A stretch of 64,000 nucleotides of DNA from Gammaproteobacteria bacterium (GCA_013178375.1 JABLXQ010000027.1:17247-81246), one strand, 5' to 3'. Positions 8,455-16,560 are shown, counted from the first letter of the stretch. Numbers and translations are program-made. Notes: generated by a model from the sequence alone, not told the origin.

Positions 8455-9099
8455 GTGGCCAGTCATTTAAAATGCTGCATAGGGGTGCTTGCCGTTACCT
8501 TGTTGGTAACGGGTTGCACTGGTCTGGGGCCTGGTGCTGATGATTGCGCTTGCGTAACCAGTGGCGCGCGCGAAAAGGCACCGGAATTGAGCGCGGAGCG
8601 TCTGATGTTGAGCGAAGGCTATAGCCTGCTGCATCGTGATGCGTCCAGTTTAACTCTGTCAGGTCTCATCCTGCATGTGAAAATAGAATCGGCGAAAGTG
8701 AACGAAATCGTCGTTGCCGTTTCCGAATTTGGCAGTGAACTGAAAGCGCAGCTGGAACGGATTGACCGGGATTATCCGGGGGTGCGCATTGATCTCGATC
8801 CGCTGCCGGAAATGGAGAAACGCAAACGCTGGGCCATTGGCGAAGACCGTGCGCGTTATTTTGCGCCGGGTGTTGGCCGCAGTGGTCGCGAATACGAACG
8901 CACGGTACTGATCGGGCTGGTTAACGGTATCAATCATGAGCGTCACATGTGCGAAGTCATGGCCGAAGTGGAGCCGGACGCTGGTCTGAAAAAATTCCTG
9001 CTCGACACCGAAAAGCGCTACGACGATCTTTATGATCGTGTCACTGCGCTGCTGGAGGCGGAATATTTCAGTGATCCGCACGGCAAGACTGGAAATTGA
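8455..9099 (+). CDS. Hypothetical lipoprotein, 214 aa
   Basis: I recognise no domain. A GTG at 8455 has GGAGG five bases upstream. It gives a lipoprotein signal (MASHLKCCIGVLAVTLLVTGC) with lipobox VTGC, so I prefer it over the frame start at 8296. The mature part is mostly charged and helical (KRKRWAIGEDRARYF, EKRYDDLYDRVTALLEAEYF), with no further membrane segment. It is divergent from the transglutaminase and convergent with the phospholipase-D-like gene. The function is unknown. Confidence 0.7.
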   Translation: MASHLKCCIGVLAVTLLVTGCTGLGPGADDCACVTSGAREKAPELSAERLMLSEGYSLLHRDASSLTLSGLILHVKIESAKVNEIVVAVSEFGSELKAQLERIDRDYPGVRIDLDPLPEMEKRKRWAIGEDRARYFAPGVGRSGREYERTVLIGLVNGINHERHMCEVMAEVEPDAGLKKFLLDTEKRYDDLYDRVTALLEAEYFSDPHGKTGN

Positions 9100-9119
9100 C
9101 TGCCAAATCAAACAGTGCC

Positions 9120-10604
9120 TTACAGCCAGTACGCACCGATGCGCGCCAGCATTTCCTTGACCCGCAATAGCAGCGAGCGCTGCTGCCACTGTTCCAGGTC
9201 AATGGCATTGGATTCTTTCAGATCCTGCGCGAACATGGTTTCCATTTGCATTGCAAATCCCCGGCCCAGTATGACGGCATTGATTTCGTCGTTATGCAGG
9301 AAGCTGCGCCAGTCCAGATTGGTGGAACCAATGGTGGACCAGACGCCATCGATGCAGGCCGTTTTTGCATGCATGACGGCGCCGCGCCGTTCATAAATAC
9401 GCACGCCGCCGCGCAGCAGTTCGGAGTAGTAAAAGCGACCCAGGTGAAACACCGCCCAGGAATCGGAATAGCTGGGCAGTACCAGCGTGACGTCGACACC
9501 CCGTCGTGCGGCGTCTATCAATGCCTTGCGCAGCTGCGGGTCGGGCGCGAAATAGGCAATGGTGAGATGCACGCTTTTTTCGGCGTGGCTGATGGCGGAC
9601 ATCAGCGTCAGATAAATCTGGCTGTCGGCATCGGAGGGTGTGCTGCCAATGGCGCGCACGATATCGTTGCCCGGGGATGTCAGTGTGGGGAAGTAGTTTG
9701 CTGCCGCCAGAGGCTCGCCTTTTTGCCGCTTCCAGGTGTCCATGAACAGTTTCTGGAATTCCGCCACCACGGGGCCTTCCATGCGGATATGGGTATCGCG
9801 CCAGCCGGTGGTTTTGTCCTGTTCAGGGTTCGGCTTTTTCGCGCTGCGCTTGCTCGATGGCGCGCTTGAATAGGTGTCGCTGATATTGAGCCCGCCGGTG
9901 AAGGCAATGCGACCGTCGATCACCAGTTGCCGGCGATGATCGCGGTTGTTGAGCTGCCAGGATTTTTTGTTGCCTGCCAGCGGATTGACTGGGTTGAACT
10001 CCAGTACCCGAATCCCGCCGTTGCGCAACCGGTCAAAAAAAGCGGGCGGTGTCAGCAGTGCGCCCACGCTGTCGTAGATGATGTTCACCTGCACACCCGC
10101 CGCCTGCCGCTGCAGCAGCAGATCGGCGAATTGATGGCCGGTTTCGTCGGCATCGAAAATGTAGGTTTCCAGATTGATGTGATGGCGGGCGTTGCGGATA
10201 TCGGTGAACATGGTTTCGTAAGTGGCGGGGCCGTTTTGCAGCAGGGTGAGCTTGTTGCCGGTGACCAGCGGGCTGGTGATGTTGACGGTCTGTTCATAGG
10301 CCAGATGTTTCTGCAGGATGTCGGACTCGCCCTGGCCGCCTTCCAGCTGGTCAAGAATGGCGGCGCTGGTTGCTGCTGACACCGGGCCACGGGCGTTTTC
10401 GAATTCCACTGCCTGTGTTGGTGGGATTTTCTTGATTTCCCCGGTATCCGGCAGTGTTGCGCAACCAAGCGTGTGCAACAAAGCCACCGTGAGCAAAACG
10501 ATACCGTTGCGCCCGAACCTTCGCCCATAAAAACAAAGCCCGCTCAGCAGATGCCGGGCGGGCTTCAAAGCGACGTGGATACCAGCCACTGCTGGCGTGT
10601 CCAC
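9120..10604 (-). CDS. Phospholipase D/cardiolipin synthase-like lipoprotein
   Basis: Up to 494 aa, with two HKD-type motifs. The second (HAKTACID, about residue 412) is canonical. The first (HRRQLVID, about 225) has Arg where Lys is usual. GGLNISDTY and IGSTNLDWRSF follow them as in cardiolipin synthases. A hydrophobic stretch ending HTLGC (near residue 48) suggests lipidation, although Thr at -3 is atypical. It could form cardiolipin or hydrolyse phosphodiesters in the periplasm. The start is uncertain: GTG 10604 is three bases after the ompA-like stop, but the first 25 codons cover a terminator-like hairpin. TTG 10568 and TTG 10496 are alternatives. Confidence 0.78.
   Translation of the reverse strand: MDTPAVAGIHVALKPARHLLSGLCFYGRRFGRNGIVLLTVALLHTLGCATLPDTGEIKKIPPTQAVEFENARGPVSAATSAAILDQLEGGQGESDILQKHLAYEQTVNITSPLVTGNKLTLLQNGPATYETMFTDIRNARHHINLETYIFDADETGHQFADLLLQRQAAGVQVNIIYDSVGALLTPPAFFDRLRNGGIRVLEFNPVNPLAGNKKSWQLNNRDHRRQLVIDGRIAFTGGLNISDTYSSAPSSKRSAKKPNPEQDKTTGWRDTHIRMEGPVVAEFQKLFMDTWKRQKGEPLAAANYFPTLTSPGNDIVRAIGSTPSDADSQIYLTLMSAISHAEKSVHLTIAYFAPDPQLRKALIDAARRGVDVTLVLPSYSDSWAVFHLGRFYYSELLRGGVRIYERRGAVMHAKTACIDGVWSTIGSTNLDWRSFLHNDEINAVILGRGFAMQMETMFAQDLKESNAIDLEQWQQRSLLLRVKEMLARIGAYWL
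10529..10565 (-). terminator. Terminator-like hairpin after the OmpA-like gene
   Basis: On the minus strand an 8-bp stem (AAGCCCGC with GCGGGCTT, 10536-10543 and 10558-10565) with a 14-base loop is followed by TTGTTTTTA. It looks Rho-independent but lies within the annotated 5' end of the phospholipase-D-like gene. Confidence 0.6.
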
Positions 10605-10607
10605 GGG

Positions 10608-11432
10608 CTATCTCGACGATGTGGCCGTGTTCACGATGATGACTTCAACGCGGCGATTTTGTTGCCGGCCAGTTGAGGAATCGTTGTCGGCCACCGGATT
10701 GCCTTCACCTTTGCCGAATGTCTGGATGCGGCTTGAGTCCACACCCTGGCTCACCAGATAGGATTTCACTGATTCGGCGCGACGCTGGGACAGGCTGAAG
10801 TTGGAGGTGTCACTGCCCACATTGTCGGTATGCCCTTCGATGACAATGGTGCGATCCTTGTGTTGATTGAGGAAGCCGGCGAGTTTGTCGAGGTGGGTAC
10901 TGGCGCCGCCCTTGAGATCAGATTTGCCGGTGGCGAACAGCAGATCACCCAGCGTGATCACCAGACCGCGTTCGGTGGCTTTCGCATTCAGTTCGGCGAT
11001 CTCGCGTTGCAGTTCGGCATTTTCCTGCTGCGCGGCCTGGGTGTCGAGTCTGGCCATGTCGGCTTCTTGTGTGCGTGAATCCAGACGCGCGCCTTCACGT
11101 TGTTCGCTCAATGATTTGCGCTGATCTTCCAGCATTCGGCTTTGGGCCTGGGCCGAGGCAATATCCACTTTGCGATCCGCCAGGTAGACCAGATGCTGGC
11201 CCAGCGCGATATCCTCTTGCGGTTGTTCCGCTGCCTTCACTGCCGCTTCGGCTTCCTTGATCGCAACCGGCGCGCGGGTGGCCAGTTTTGGATCGGATTG
11301 CAATTGCGTCAGCTTGTTGCGCGCTTCCATGGCGCCCTGCGGTTTGGTGGGTGCTGCCGCGCACGCGGTCAGCAGCACCGCTACGACAGCCACCGCCATC
11401 AGTTTTTTCCTGGAATGAAGGGGACTGTTCAT
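10608..11432 (-). CDS. OmpA-family lipoprotein with DUF4398 domain
   Basis: A 274-aa outer-membrane lipoprotein; the lipobox in VAVLLTACAAAP is clear. Residues about 30-120 form a helical DUF4398-like segment (ATRAPVAIKEAEAAVKAAEQ). A coiled coil rich in Gln/Glu follows, then an OmpA C-terminal peptidoglycan-binding domain (about 155-270) with LFATGKSDL, IEGHTDNVG, NFSLSQRRAESVKSYL and NRRVEV. It should anchor the outer membrane to peptidoglycan. Its ATG overlaps the stop of the upstream DUF4398 gene by four bases (ATGA), so the pair is translationally coupled. Confidence 0.9.
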   Translation of the reverse strand: MNSPLHSRKKLMAVAVVAVLLTACAAAPTKPQGAMEARNKLTQLQSDPKLATRAPVAIKEAEAAVKAAEQPQEDIALGQHLVYLADRKVDIASAQAQSRMLEDQRKSLSEQREGARLDSRTQEADMARLDTQAAQQENAELQREIAELNAKATERGLVITLGDLLFATGKSDLKGGASTHLDKLAGFLNQHKDRTIVIEGHTDNVGSDTSNFSLSQRRAESVKSYLVSQGVDSSRIQTFGKGEGNPVADNDSSTGRQQNRRVEVIIVNTATSSR

Positions 11433-11845
11433 TGTTGTGCTCCTGTATTGCGCTGCATTTCCTGCTTGATGACGTCAGTGCTTTTCATCATTTCGTCATT
11501 GACTGCCTTGGCTTTGGCGACTTCGGCTCTGGCGGTTGCCAGTTCGGCGTCAACCCGTGATTGTTCGGCCAGACGTTTCGCCTCCACCATTTTTTCCTGC
11601 TGTGCTGCAGTCTGGGCGGCGGCCAGTTTGTCGCGTGCTTCACCCAGTTCGGGCGAGGCATAATCCGCGACACGCGCCTTTTCCGCCACCGAGATGGCAG
11701 CTTCAGCGGCCTGCAGTTGCTGTGTAGGTGCCGGGGGTGCCGACGCGCAGCCGGACAGCGCGAACAGTCCAGCCACCGTGGTTGCCACCAGAAGCGGCGT
11801 TGCGCGCTTTACTGTTGTGTTTGATTTCCGTATGCAGTGTTTCAT
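11429..11845 (-). CDS. DUF4398-domain lipoprotein
   Basis: A 138-aa lipoprotein. The signal ends FALSGCAS, a good lipobox. The mature part is a single Ala/Glu/Lys-rich helical DUF4398-like region (AAEAAISVAEKARVADYASPEL). Its domain is repeated at the N-terminus of the OmpA-like protein encoded immediately downstream. The two genes overlap by four bases and probably act together in the outer membrane. The exact role is unknown. Confidence 0.85.
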   Translation of the reverse strand: MKHCIRKSNTTVKRATPLLVATTVAGLFALSGCASAPPAPTQQLQAAEAAISVAEKARVADYASPELGEARDKLAAAQTAAQQEKMVEAKRLAEQSRVDAELATARAEVAKAKAVNDEMMKSTDVIKQEMQRNTGAQQ

Positions 11846-11914
11846 CTTTGATATCCTTGAGAGAATTGGCTTGGCCAGTGTGCCGACCGGCAGTACATTT
11901 TTTGCAGAGTGGCT

Positions 11915-12133
11915 TCAGGTTTTCCAGCGCCAGGCCAGCAGCAGTCCACCGGCGAGAATCAGGCCAATGCCGCCCCACACGGGCACATTGAAGCGTTCGG
12001 TTTCGTCCACCGACATGGTCAGTGATCCGATTTCGGCCTTGTGGGTTTCCTTCGTGTAGTCGAAGCCACCGTAAGCGAGACCGAATGCACCAGCAACAAT
12101 CAGTGCAATGGCCACAATTTTCTGTATGTTCAT
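11915..12133 (-). CDS. Small two-helix membrane protein, 72 aa
   Basis: Starts MNIQKIVAIALIVAGAFGLAYGGF (first membrane helix). A short polar loop contains YTKETHKAEIGSLTM, and a second helix follows (VWGGIGLILAGGLLLAW). AGGAGC and AAGG precede the ATG. I know similar small proteins in stress-gene neighbourhoods but cannot give a function. It lies between the DUF4398 gene and the lmo0937-like gene, all on the minus strand. A GC-rich hairpin (12146-12167) sits just before its ribosome site. Confidence 0.75.
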   Translation of the reverse strand: MNIQKIVAIALIVAGAFGLAYGGFDYTKETHKAEIGSLTMSVDETERFNVPVWGGIGLILAGGLLLAWRWKT

Positions 12134-12145
12134 CCTTCTGCTCCT

Positions 12146-12167
12146 GCAGCCCGCGCTTGCGGGCTGC
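12146..12167 (-). other. GC-rich hairpin before a small membrane-protein gene
   Basis: GCAGCCCGC (12146-12154) pairs with GCGGGCTGC (12159-12167) around a 4-base loop, a perfect 9-bp stem. There is no T-run on the minus strand, and the ribosome site of the downstream gene follows at once. It could be a weak terminator or a translational or processing element. Confidence 0.5.
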
Positions 12168-12224
12168 GAAAGTGTGGTTGTGTCTGCTGTTGCGGGCGTC
12201 GCTGTCGAAACTCGCTGATGTGAA

Positions 12225-12371
12225 TCAGACTCGTCGTCCCTGAATGACGCGCACCAGAATCACGACGATGGCCGCCACCAGCAGAATGTGAATGAGCCCG
12301 CCCATGGAGTAGGACGATACAAGTCCCAGCGCCCAGAGGATCAATAGAATGATTGCAATGGTTTCCAGCAT
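12225..12371 (-). CDS. lmo0937-family small membrane protein, 48 aa
   Basis: Starts MLETIAIILLILWALGLVSS and continues with a Gly-rich turn, a second hydrophobic helix and a basic end (VIQGRRV). Length and layout match the lmo0937/DUF5670 type of tiny membrane proteins, common in stress-inducible clusters. The frame is open to 12617, but ATG 12371 has AGGAGG at ideal spacing. A palindrome of the proposed regulon lies 72 bases upstream (12443-12456). Confidence 0.82.
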   Translation of the reverse strand: MLETIAIILLILWALGLVSSYSMGGLIHILLVAAIVVILVRVIQGRRV

Positions 12372-12442
12372 GTGGATGCCTCCTATGGCAGTTTGATCGT
12401 CGTTGTGTGACGCCAGAGTGCGCGGATCAAATACTGCGGTCG

Positions 12443-12456
12443 GTGCGATAGCGCAC
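12443..12456. promoter_or_regulatory. Regulon palindrome, site 1
   Basis: GTGCG-ATAG-CGCAC, a perfect 5-4-5 inverted repeat flanked by GTCG on the left. It is 72 bases upstream of the lmo0937-like start on the minus strand. Confidence 0.7.
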
Positions 12457-12540
12457 CTAACGCAACATATTGCCGCGAATGCATAATATTCATACGATAT
12501 GGTCGATCTTTGTGATCTGTAACAGAAATGGGTGTACTCT

Positions 12541-12554
12541 GTACGCCAACGCAC
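12541..12554. promoter_or_regulatory. Regulon palindrome, site 2
   Basis: GTACG-CCAA-CGCAC with left flank CTCT. It is 75 bases upstream of the first Crp/Fnr gene, suggesting autoregulation. Confidence 0.6.
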
Positions 12555-12629
12555 GCAGAAATCAGATTTCCCGTCTAAACTACGATGGACGGAAATTTGA
12601 GTTTCGTGCCTGATCACAGGGAGGTAACC

Positions 12630-13418
12630 ATGACCGAAACATCCTCACTTGAAGCCGCTGAAAAAAAGACCTCGGCGCCAACACCGTCTCCGCTGCAAAA
12701 TTACCTGCTGGCTGCGCTTTCGCCAGACGTACAGGAACGTCTGTTCCCGCAACTTGAGCTTGTGCATTTTCCACTCGGCAAGGTGTTGTACGAATCCGGC
12801 GACACCCTGCGCCATGTTTATTTTCCAACCGATGCGATTGTGTCGTTGCTGTATGTGATGGAGGATGGTGCGTCGGCGGAAATTTCTGTGGTGGGCAATG
12901 AAGGCGTGGTGGGTGTTGCGCTGTTCATGGGCGGCGAAAGCACCCCAAGCCGCGCGGTGACGCAAAGTGCAGGCCATGCCTATCGTCTGACAGGGCCAAA
13001 GCTGAAGGAAGAATTCAACCGCCATGGTGACATGCTGCACCTGTTGCTGCGTTACACGCAGTCGCTGATTACGCAGATGGCGCAGACGGCGGTGTGCAAC
13101 CGGCACCACACCATCGATCAGCAATTGTGCCGCTGGCTACTGCTGTCAATGGATCGTTTGCTGGGCAATCAGCTCACCATGACGCAGGAACTGATCGCCA
13201 ACATGCTGGGTGTGCGCCGCGAAGGTGTCACCGAGGCGGCGGGCAAGCTGCAGAAGCTGGGCGTGATTCAGTACAACCGGGGCCACATCACGGTGCTGGA
13301 CCGGGCCCGGCTTGAAGAGCTGAGTTGCGAATGTTACGCCGTGGTGCGCCGGGAAACGGATCGCCTGCTGCCGCATGTGGCCTATAAACGGAATCAACTG
13401 AGATCAGGAAAGAATTAA
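12630..13418 (+). CDS. Crp/Fnr-family transcriptional regulator 1
   Basis: A 262-aa regulator. Residues about 30-150 form a cNMP-binding-type barrel (FPLGKVLYESGD, VYFPTDAIVSLL). The usual cyclic-nucleotide cassette is replaced by VVGNEGVVGVALFMGG, so cAMP binding is not expected. The C-terminal winged helix holds the likely recognition helix in MLGVRREGVTEAAGKLQ, then CECY near residue 235. ATG 12630 is chosen over 12585 because GGGAGG lies just upstream. It stands divergent from small membrane-protein genes, with two palindromes between. It probably controls local envelope/stress genes; the signal is unknown. Confidence 0.88.
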   Translation: MTETSSLEAAEKKTSAPTPSPLQNYLLAALSPDVQERLFPQLELVHFPLGKVLYESGDTLRHVYFPTDAIVSLLYVMEDGASAEISVVGNEGVVGVALFMGGESTPSRAVTQSAGHAYRLTGPKLKEEFNRHGDMLHLLLRYTQSLITQMAQTAVCNRHHTIDQQLCRWLLLSMDRLLGNQLTMTQELIANMLGVRREGVTEAAGKLQKLGVIQYNRGHITVLDRARLEELSCECYAVVRRETDRLLPHVAYKRNQLRSGKN

Positions 13419-13457
13419 AACCTCCGCAACAAAAAGTAGAGATGAATTTTCACTTGT

Positions 13458-13471
13458 GTGCTGCAACGTAC
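13458..13471. promoter_or_regulatory. Regulon palindrome, degenerate site 3
   Basis: GTGCT-GCAA-CGTAC followed by AGAC. On the minus strand its left half reads GTCTGTACG, as in sites at 14987 and 41764. It is 97 bases upstream of the second Crp/Fnr gene. Confidence 0.4.
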
Positions 13472-13568
13472 AGACTCCCATGAATGCGTGCTCAAGACTT
13501 GGCGAGCGGGACTGTACGGCACATCTTCCGCATTGATTTCAAATTCATGGATGCCGCAGGACAAGTGA

Positions 13569-14297
13569 ATGTCAGTCGTGATGCCCGTGCATATGCCCGT
13601 GGTCAATAATCTGATTGACGGGTTACCGCACAAGGAACGCAGCCGGATTTTGCAACACTGCACACTGGTGAATCTGAAATTTGGCGAAATTCTGTGCGAG
13701 CAGGACGAATCTTTCAACCAGGTCTATTTTCCCATCACGGGTTTCATTTCGTTGGTGACGATCCTGCGTGGCCACCCGCCTCTGGAAATGGGGATGGTTG
13801 GCAATGAAGGCATGCTGGGCGCAACGCTGGCGCTGCGGGTGGACACTGCACCCATGCGTGCGCTGGTGCAGGGTGAGGGCACGGCGCTGCGAATGGCGGC
13901 GCCCCAATTACGGCGTGAACTGAATAGCAGCCCCTGTTTGCAGCGGATGCTTCAACTGTATCTGTATGTGCTGATGATGCAGGTGTCGCAGTCGGCGGCC
14001 TGTGTGCATTTCCACGAAATTGAACCGCGCCTGGCGCGCTGGCTGCTGATGACCCATGATCGTGCCCACGCTGACCACTTTCACCTGACCCATGAATTTC
14101 TGGCTGGCATGCTGGGTGTGCGCAGAAGCGGAATCACGATTGCAGCCGGTGCGTTGCAGGCAAAAAAACTGATCTGCTACAGTCGCGGCGAGATCAGTAT
14201 TCTGGACCGGGAGGGTCTGGAGGCGGCGTCCTGTGAGTGCTATGGCGCGGGAATGAATGCTTACGCCACTTCGCTCACAGGAGGGAGGTCACTCTGA
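13569..14297 (+). CDS. Crp/Fnr-family transcriptional regulator 2
   Basis: A 242-aa paralogue of the regulator immediately upstream, same strand. It has the same architecture: FGEILCEQDESFNQVYFP in the barrel, MVGNEGMLGATLAL in place of the cyclic-nucleotide cassette, and a winged helix with MLGVRRSGITIAAGALQ. It also carries CECY near the end. The conserved RR-x-G-(V/I)-T in both recognition helices suggests similar DNA targets. A 150-base gap separates the two genes and contains a degenerate palindrome, so it may have its own promoter. Confidence 0.86.
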   Translation: MSVVMPVHMPVVNNLIDGLPHKERSRILQHCTLVNLKFGEILCEQDESFNQVYFPITGFISLVTILRGHPPLEMGMVGNEGMLGATLALRVDTAPMRALVQGEGTALRMAAPQLRRELNSSPCLQRMLQLYLYVLMMQVSQSAACVHFHEIEPRLARWLLMTHDRAHADHFHLTHEFLAGMLGVRRSGITIAAGALQAKKLICYSRGEISILDREGLEAASCECYGAGMNAYATSLTGGRSL

Positions 14298-14322
14298 CGG
14301 CGGGCTGCCGGTCAGGCGTCGG

Positions 14323-14898
14323 TCAGAAGTTGAAAACGATACCAACGCTGGCCACATCGACATCGGTGGTGACATCGATATCGATACCCACTTCATCAGC
14401 GCTCAATTCCACTTCGTAACGTTCCAGCTCAAGCCGCAGAGCAATGGTTTTGTTGAAGTAGAAGTTCAGGCCTGCGCCGTAGAAGAACTCCGTGCCATCC
14501 TGCGAGCTCTCAAATCCGAGAACTTCAAGATCGTTTTCCCACCACAGACTGCCCGCCTTGATGAATACTTCAAAACTGTCGGTGAAGGGCATGAATCCAA
14601 CCACCGCCAGCGAGGCGCCGGTCAGCTCGGACTTGAAGCCATTGTCTTCCGCTTCGCCAAAATCGATGGCAGCACCTTCCACGCCAATGTAGTTATTGAA
14701 TTTTCCTCCGACAAACGCTTTGAGAACCGAGGTGTCGTCTTCAAAATCGCCACCATTGATGCGGCCCATTCCATATTCGCCACCGACGTAGAAGCCGGGA
14801 TCGGCAGATGCGACACTGGCTGCAGCCAACAATCCTGACCCCATTGCGACCGCAAATGCCATGCGGGTAAATTTCTGCTTACTGTTTGAGTTTTTCAT
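14323..14898 (-). CDS. Outer-membrane beta-barrel protein (OmpA-barrel/OmpX-like)
   Basis: A 191-aa protein with a signal peptide ending near SVASADPGFY, then an eight-strand-type barrel. Marks include GFYVGGEYGMGRI, FVGGKFNNYIGVEGA, FEVFIKAGSLWW, FFYGAGLNFYFNKTIALRLELERYEVE, and a terminal VGIVFNF ending in Phe, the BAM recognition end. ATG 14898 has AAGGA eight bases upstream; the frame is open to 15000 but that extension is unlikely. It is convergent with the second Crp/Fnr gene. A regulon-type site lies 89 bases upstream. Confidence 0.85.
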   Translation of the reverse strand: MKNSNSKQKFTRMAFAVAMGSGLLAAASVASADPGFYVGGEYGMGRINGGDFEDDTSVLKAFVGGKFNNYIGVEGAAIDFGEAEDNGFKSELTGASLAVVGFMPFTDSFEVFIKAGSLWWENDLEVLGFESSQDGTEFFYGAGLNFYFNKTIALRLELERYEVELSADEVGIDIDVTTDVDVASVGIVFNF

Positions 14899-14986
14899 AC
14901 TGAATTCCTTGTAGGGATAAATTAAAAGTGAATGGCTGGGAACCAATCGCTTGGATTGAGAGTGCGCTAACGATGGGTGATGTTCT

Positions 14987-15000
14987 GTACGCTTGCACAC
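14987..15000. promoter_or_regulatory. Regulon palindrome, site 4
   Basis: GTACG-CTTG-CACAC preceded by TTCT. TCTGTACGCTTGC is shared (13 bases) with the minus strand of the site at 41764. It lies 89 bases upstream of the outer-membrane barrel gene. Confidence 0.5.
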
Positions 15001-15046
15001 ATACGGACTGGTTTGTTATTGAAGGTGGTGTTGCGACAGCAAAGGT

Positions 15047-16363
15047 TCAGCGCGGCAAGCGTCTTTTTTTTCTGCGGGCGTACAGGTTCATCAGCGGTGT
15101 CATTGAAATGCCATGCAGGACGATGGAAATGGCAACGGCGGTGAGCGTGAGCGCGGTGATTTGTTCTGCCAGCGGGAGTGGCAGTCCGTGGTTGATTGCG
15201 TACAGCAGATAATAGATCGAGCCGATGCCGCGAATGCCGAACCATGAAATGAGGATACGCTGGTCACGGGATGCGGCGGCGCCGAGCAGGCCCAGCCATA
15301 CGGAAACCGGACGCACCACCAGCAGCAGTACCGGGAAAAACCAGACTGCAGTAACAGGAAGATAGGTGTACGCCAGCATTGATCCGACCACCAGCACGAT
15401 CGCCACTTCCGCCAGATGTTCCAGTTGTTCGTTGAAGCCCCGCACCTCCTGCATCATGTAGGCGCTGGCATAGCGTGGATGGCTGGCCAGTTCCGTCTGG
15501 TCTTGCCTGCTTTGCAAACCGGGTTTCATGCCGTTGGCATTGTTGTCCTGGCCGGGGTGTTCCTTGACTCGCTGCAGTGCAAGGCCCGCAGCGAAAACCG
15601 CCAGAAAGCCGTAGGTGTGGCTGAATACGGCAAGCCCGTATGCCAGCGCAATGAGGCCCAGCGCGAGAAATTCATTGAAACCGATGGAGGTTTTGTGGCG
15701 GCTGCGCAGGTACACCACCAGCCGGCCGATCATCAGGCCCAGTGTGCCGCCAATGGCAAGACCGCCGCCAATGGACCACAACACGTCCAGTGCAAACCAG
15801 CGCCAGCCCCAGTTTCCCAAATCGTGCAAACCCAGCAGGCCAAGGCCCAGCATCACAAAGGGAAACGCGGCGCCATCATTCAATCCGCCTTCGCCGGTCA
15901 GGCTGAAGCGCAGCCGGTCGCGGTCGGTGGCCTCCAGTACCTGGACATCGGAAGCCAGTACCGGGTCGGTGGGCGCGAGAATGGCACCGAGCAGAACCGC
16001 CGCGCCCAACGGAAGACCCAGGCCGAAGACGCCAATGGCGGTGATCAACGCCACCGTAATGGTCATGGATACCAGCGCCAGACGCACCGGTAGGTGCCAG
16101 GCGCGGTCCGACAGGGGCAGACCGAGTTTGAGGCCGACGGCGAACAGTGAAATGAGCACGGCGACTTCGGTCGCTCTTTCCAGAATGGTGGAGTGGGTGA
16201 AGGGATCGGGTGACAGCAGTGCCCATCCAGCAGGGCCGATTGCGTAGCCGACAGCCAGATACAACATGGAGGTACTTATTGGCAACCGTTGCAGCAATGA
16301 TCCCGAAAGCGCCATGGTGACCAGCAATACGCCGACAATGAGTGCCCACATTTCAAACGACAT
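15047..16363 (-). CDS. CPA1-type Na+/H+ (cation/proton) antiporter
   Basis: A 438-aa inner-membrane protein with about 12 helices. Family marks are VLLGAILAPTDPVLASDVQV (the ion-binding region, with the Asp of the TDP motif), LTGEGGLNDGAAFPFVML (the ND motif) and a late SWFGIRGIGSIYYL. It exchanges protons for Na+ or K+ and would help with pH and salt stress. The C-terminus is short and basic (RRKKRRLPR), without a regulatory domain. A perfect palindrome of the proposed regulon lies 54 bases upstream. Confidence 0.88.
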   Translation of the reverse strand: MSFEMWALIVGVLLVTMALSGSLLQRLPISTSMLYLAVGYAIGPAGWALLSPDPFTHSTILERATEVAVLISLFAVGLKLGLPLSDRAWHLPVRLALVSMTITVALITAIGVFGLGLPLGAAVLLGAILAPTDPVLASDVQVLEATDRDRLRFSLTGEGGLNDGAAFPFVMLGLGLLGLHDLGNWGWRWFALDVLWSIGGGLAIGGTLGLMIGRLVVYLRSRHKTSIGFNEFLALGLIALAYGLAVFSHTYGFLAVFAAGLALQRVKEHPGQDNNANGMKPGLQSRQDQTELASHPRYASAYMMQEVRGFNEQLEHLAEVAIVLVVGSMLAYTYLPVTAVWFFPVLLLVVRPVSVWLGLLGAAASRDQRILISWFGIRGIGSIYYLLYAINHGLPLPLAEQITALTLTAVAISIVLHGISMTPLMNLYARRKKRRLPR

Positions 16364-16416
16364 GGAATGTCACCTCGGGAATTGGAGCAACATAGTAGAA
16401 GACCTGTACAGGGTCG

Positions 16417-16430
16417 GTGCGCTGACGCAC
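16417..16430. promoter_or_regulatory. Regulon palindrome, site 5 (most symmetrical)
   Basis: GTGCG-CTGA-CGCAC. Symmetry extends outwards as GTC-N on the left and N-GAC on the right (16413-16434). It is 54 bases upstream of the antiporter and 131 upstream of the DUF883 gene. Confidence 0.7.
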
Positions 16431-16470
16431 AGACGCTGTCTTCCCGTGAGCCTACTGTTAATTCCCCCGC

Positions 16471-16545
16471 ACGTGACTCACTTGAACGTGACTTGCGAGA
16501 TTGAGACTTGCTTGAACGTGTCTTGTGTGCACGTGCGTCAACATT
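16471..16545 (+). repeat. 15-bp tandem repeat, five units
   Basis: Units begin at 16471, 16486, 16501, 16516 and 16531, each exactly 15 bases on. Four begin ACGTG and the middle unit is diverged (TTGAGACTTG). The rough unit is ACGTGACTTGCTTGA. It ends 16 bases before the DUF883 start codon, so it lies in the promoter or leader of that operon. Confidence 0.7.
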
Positions 16546-16560
16546 GAACAGGAATTCGCC

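Noticed and set aside
13458..13525. Second half-site CTGTACG near 13511 before the second Crp/Fnr gene
   Set aside because: Only one half matches and the 4-base spacing to a second half is missing, so it was not counted among the nine sites.
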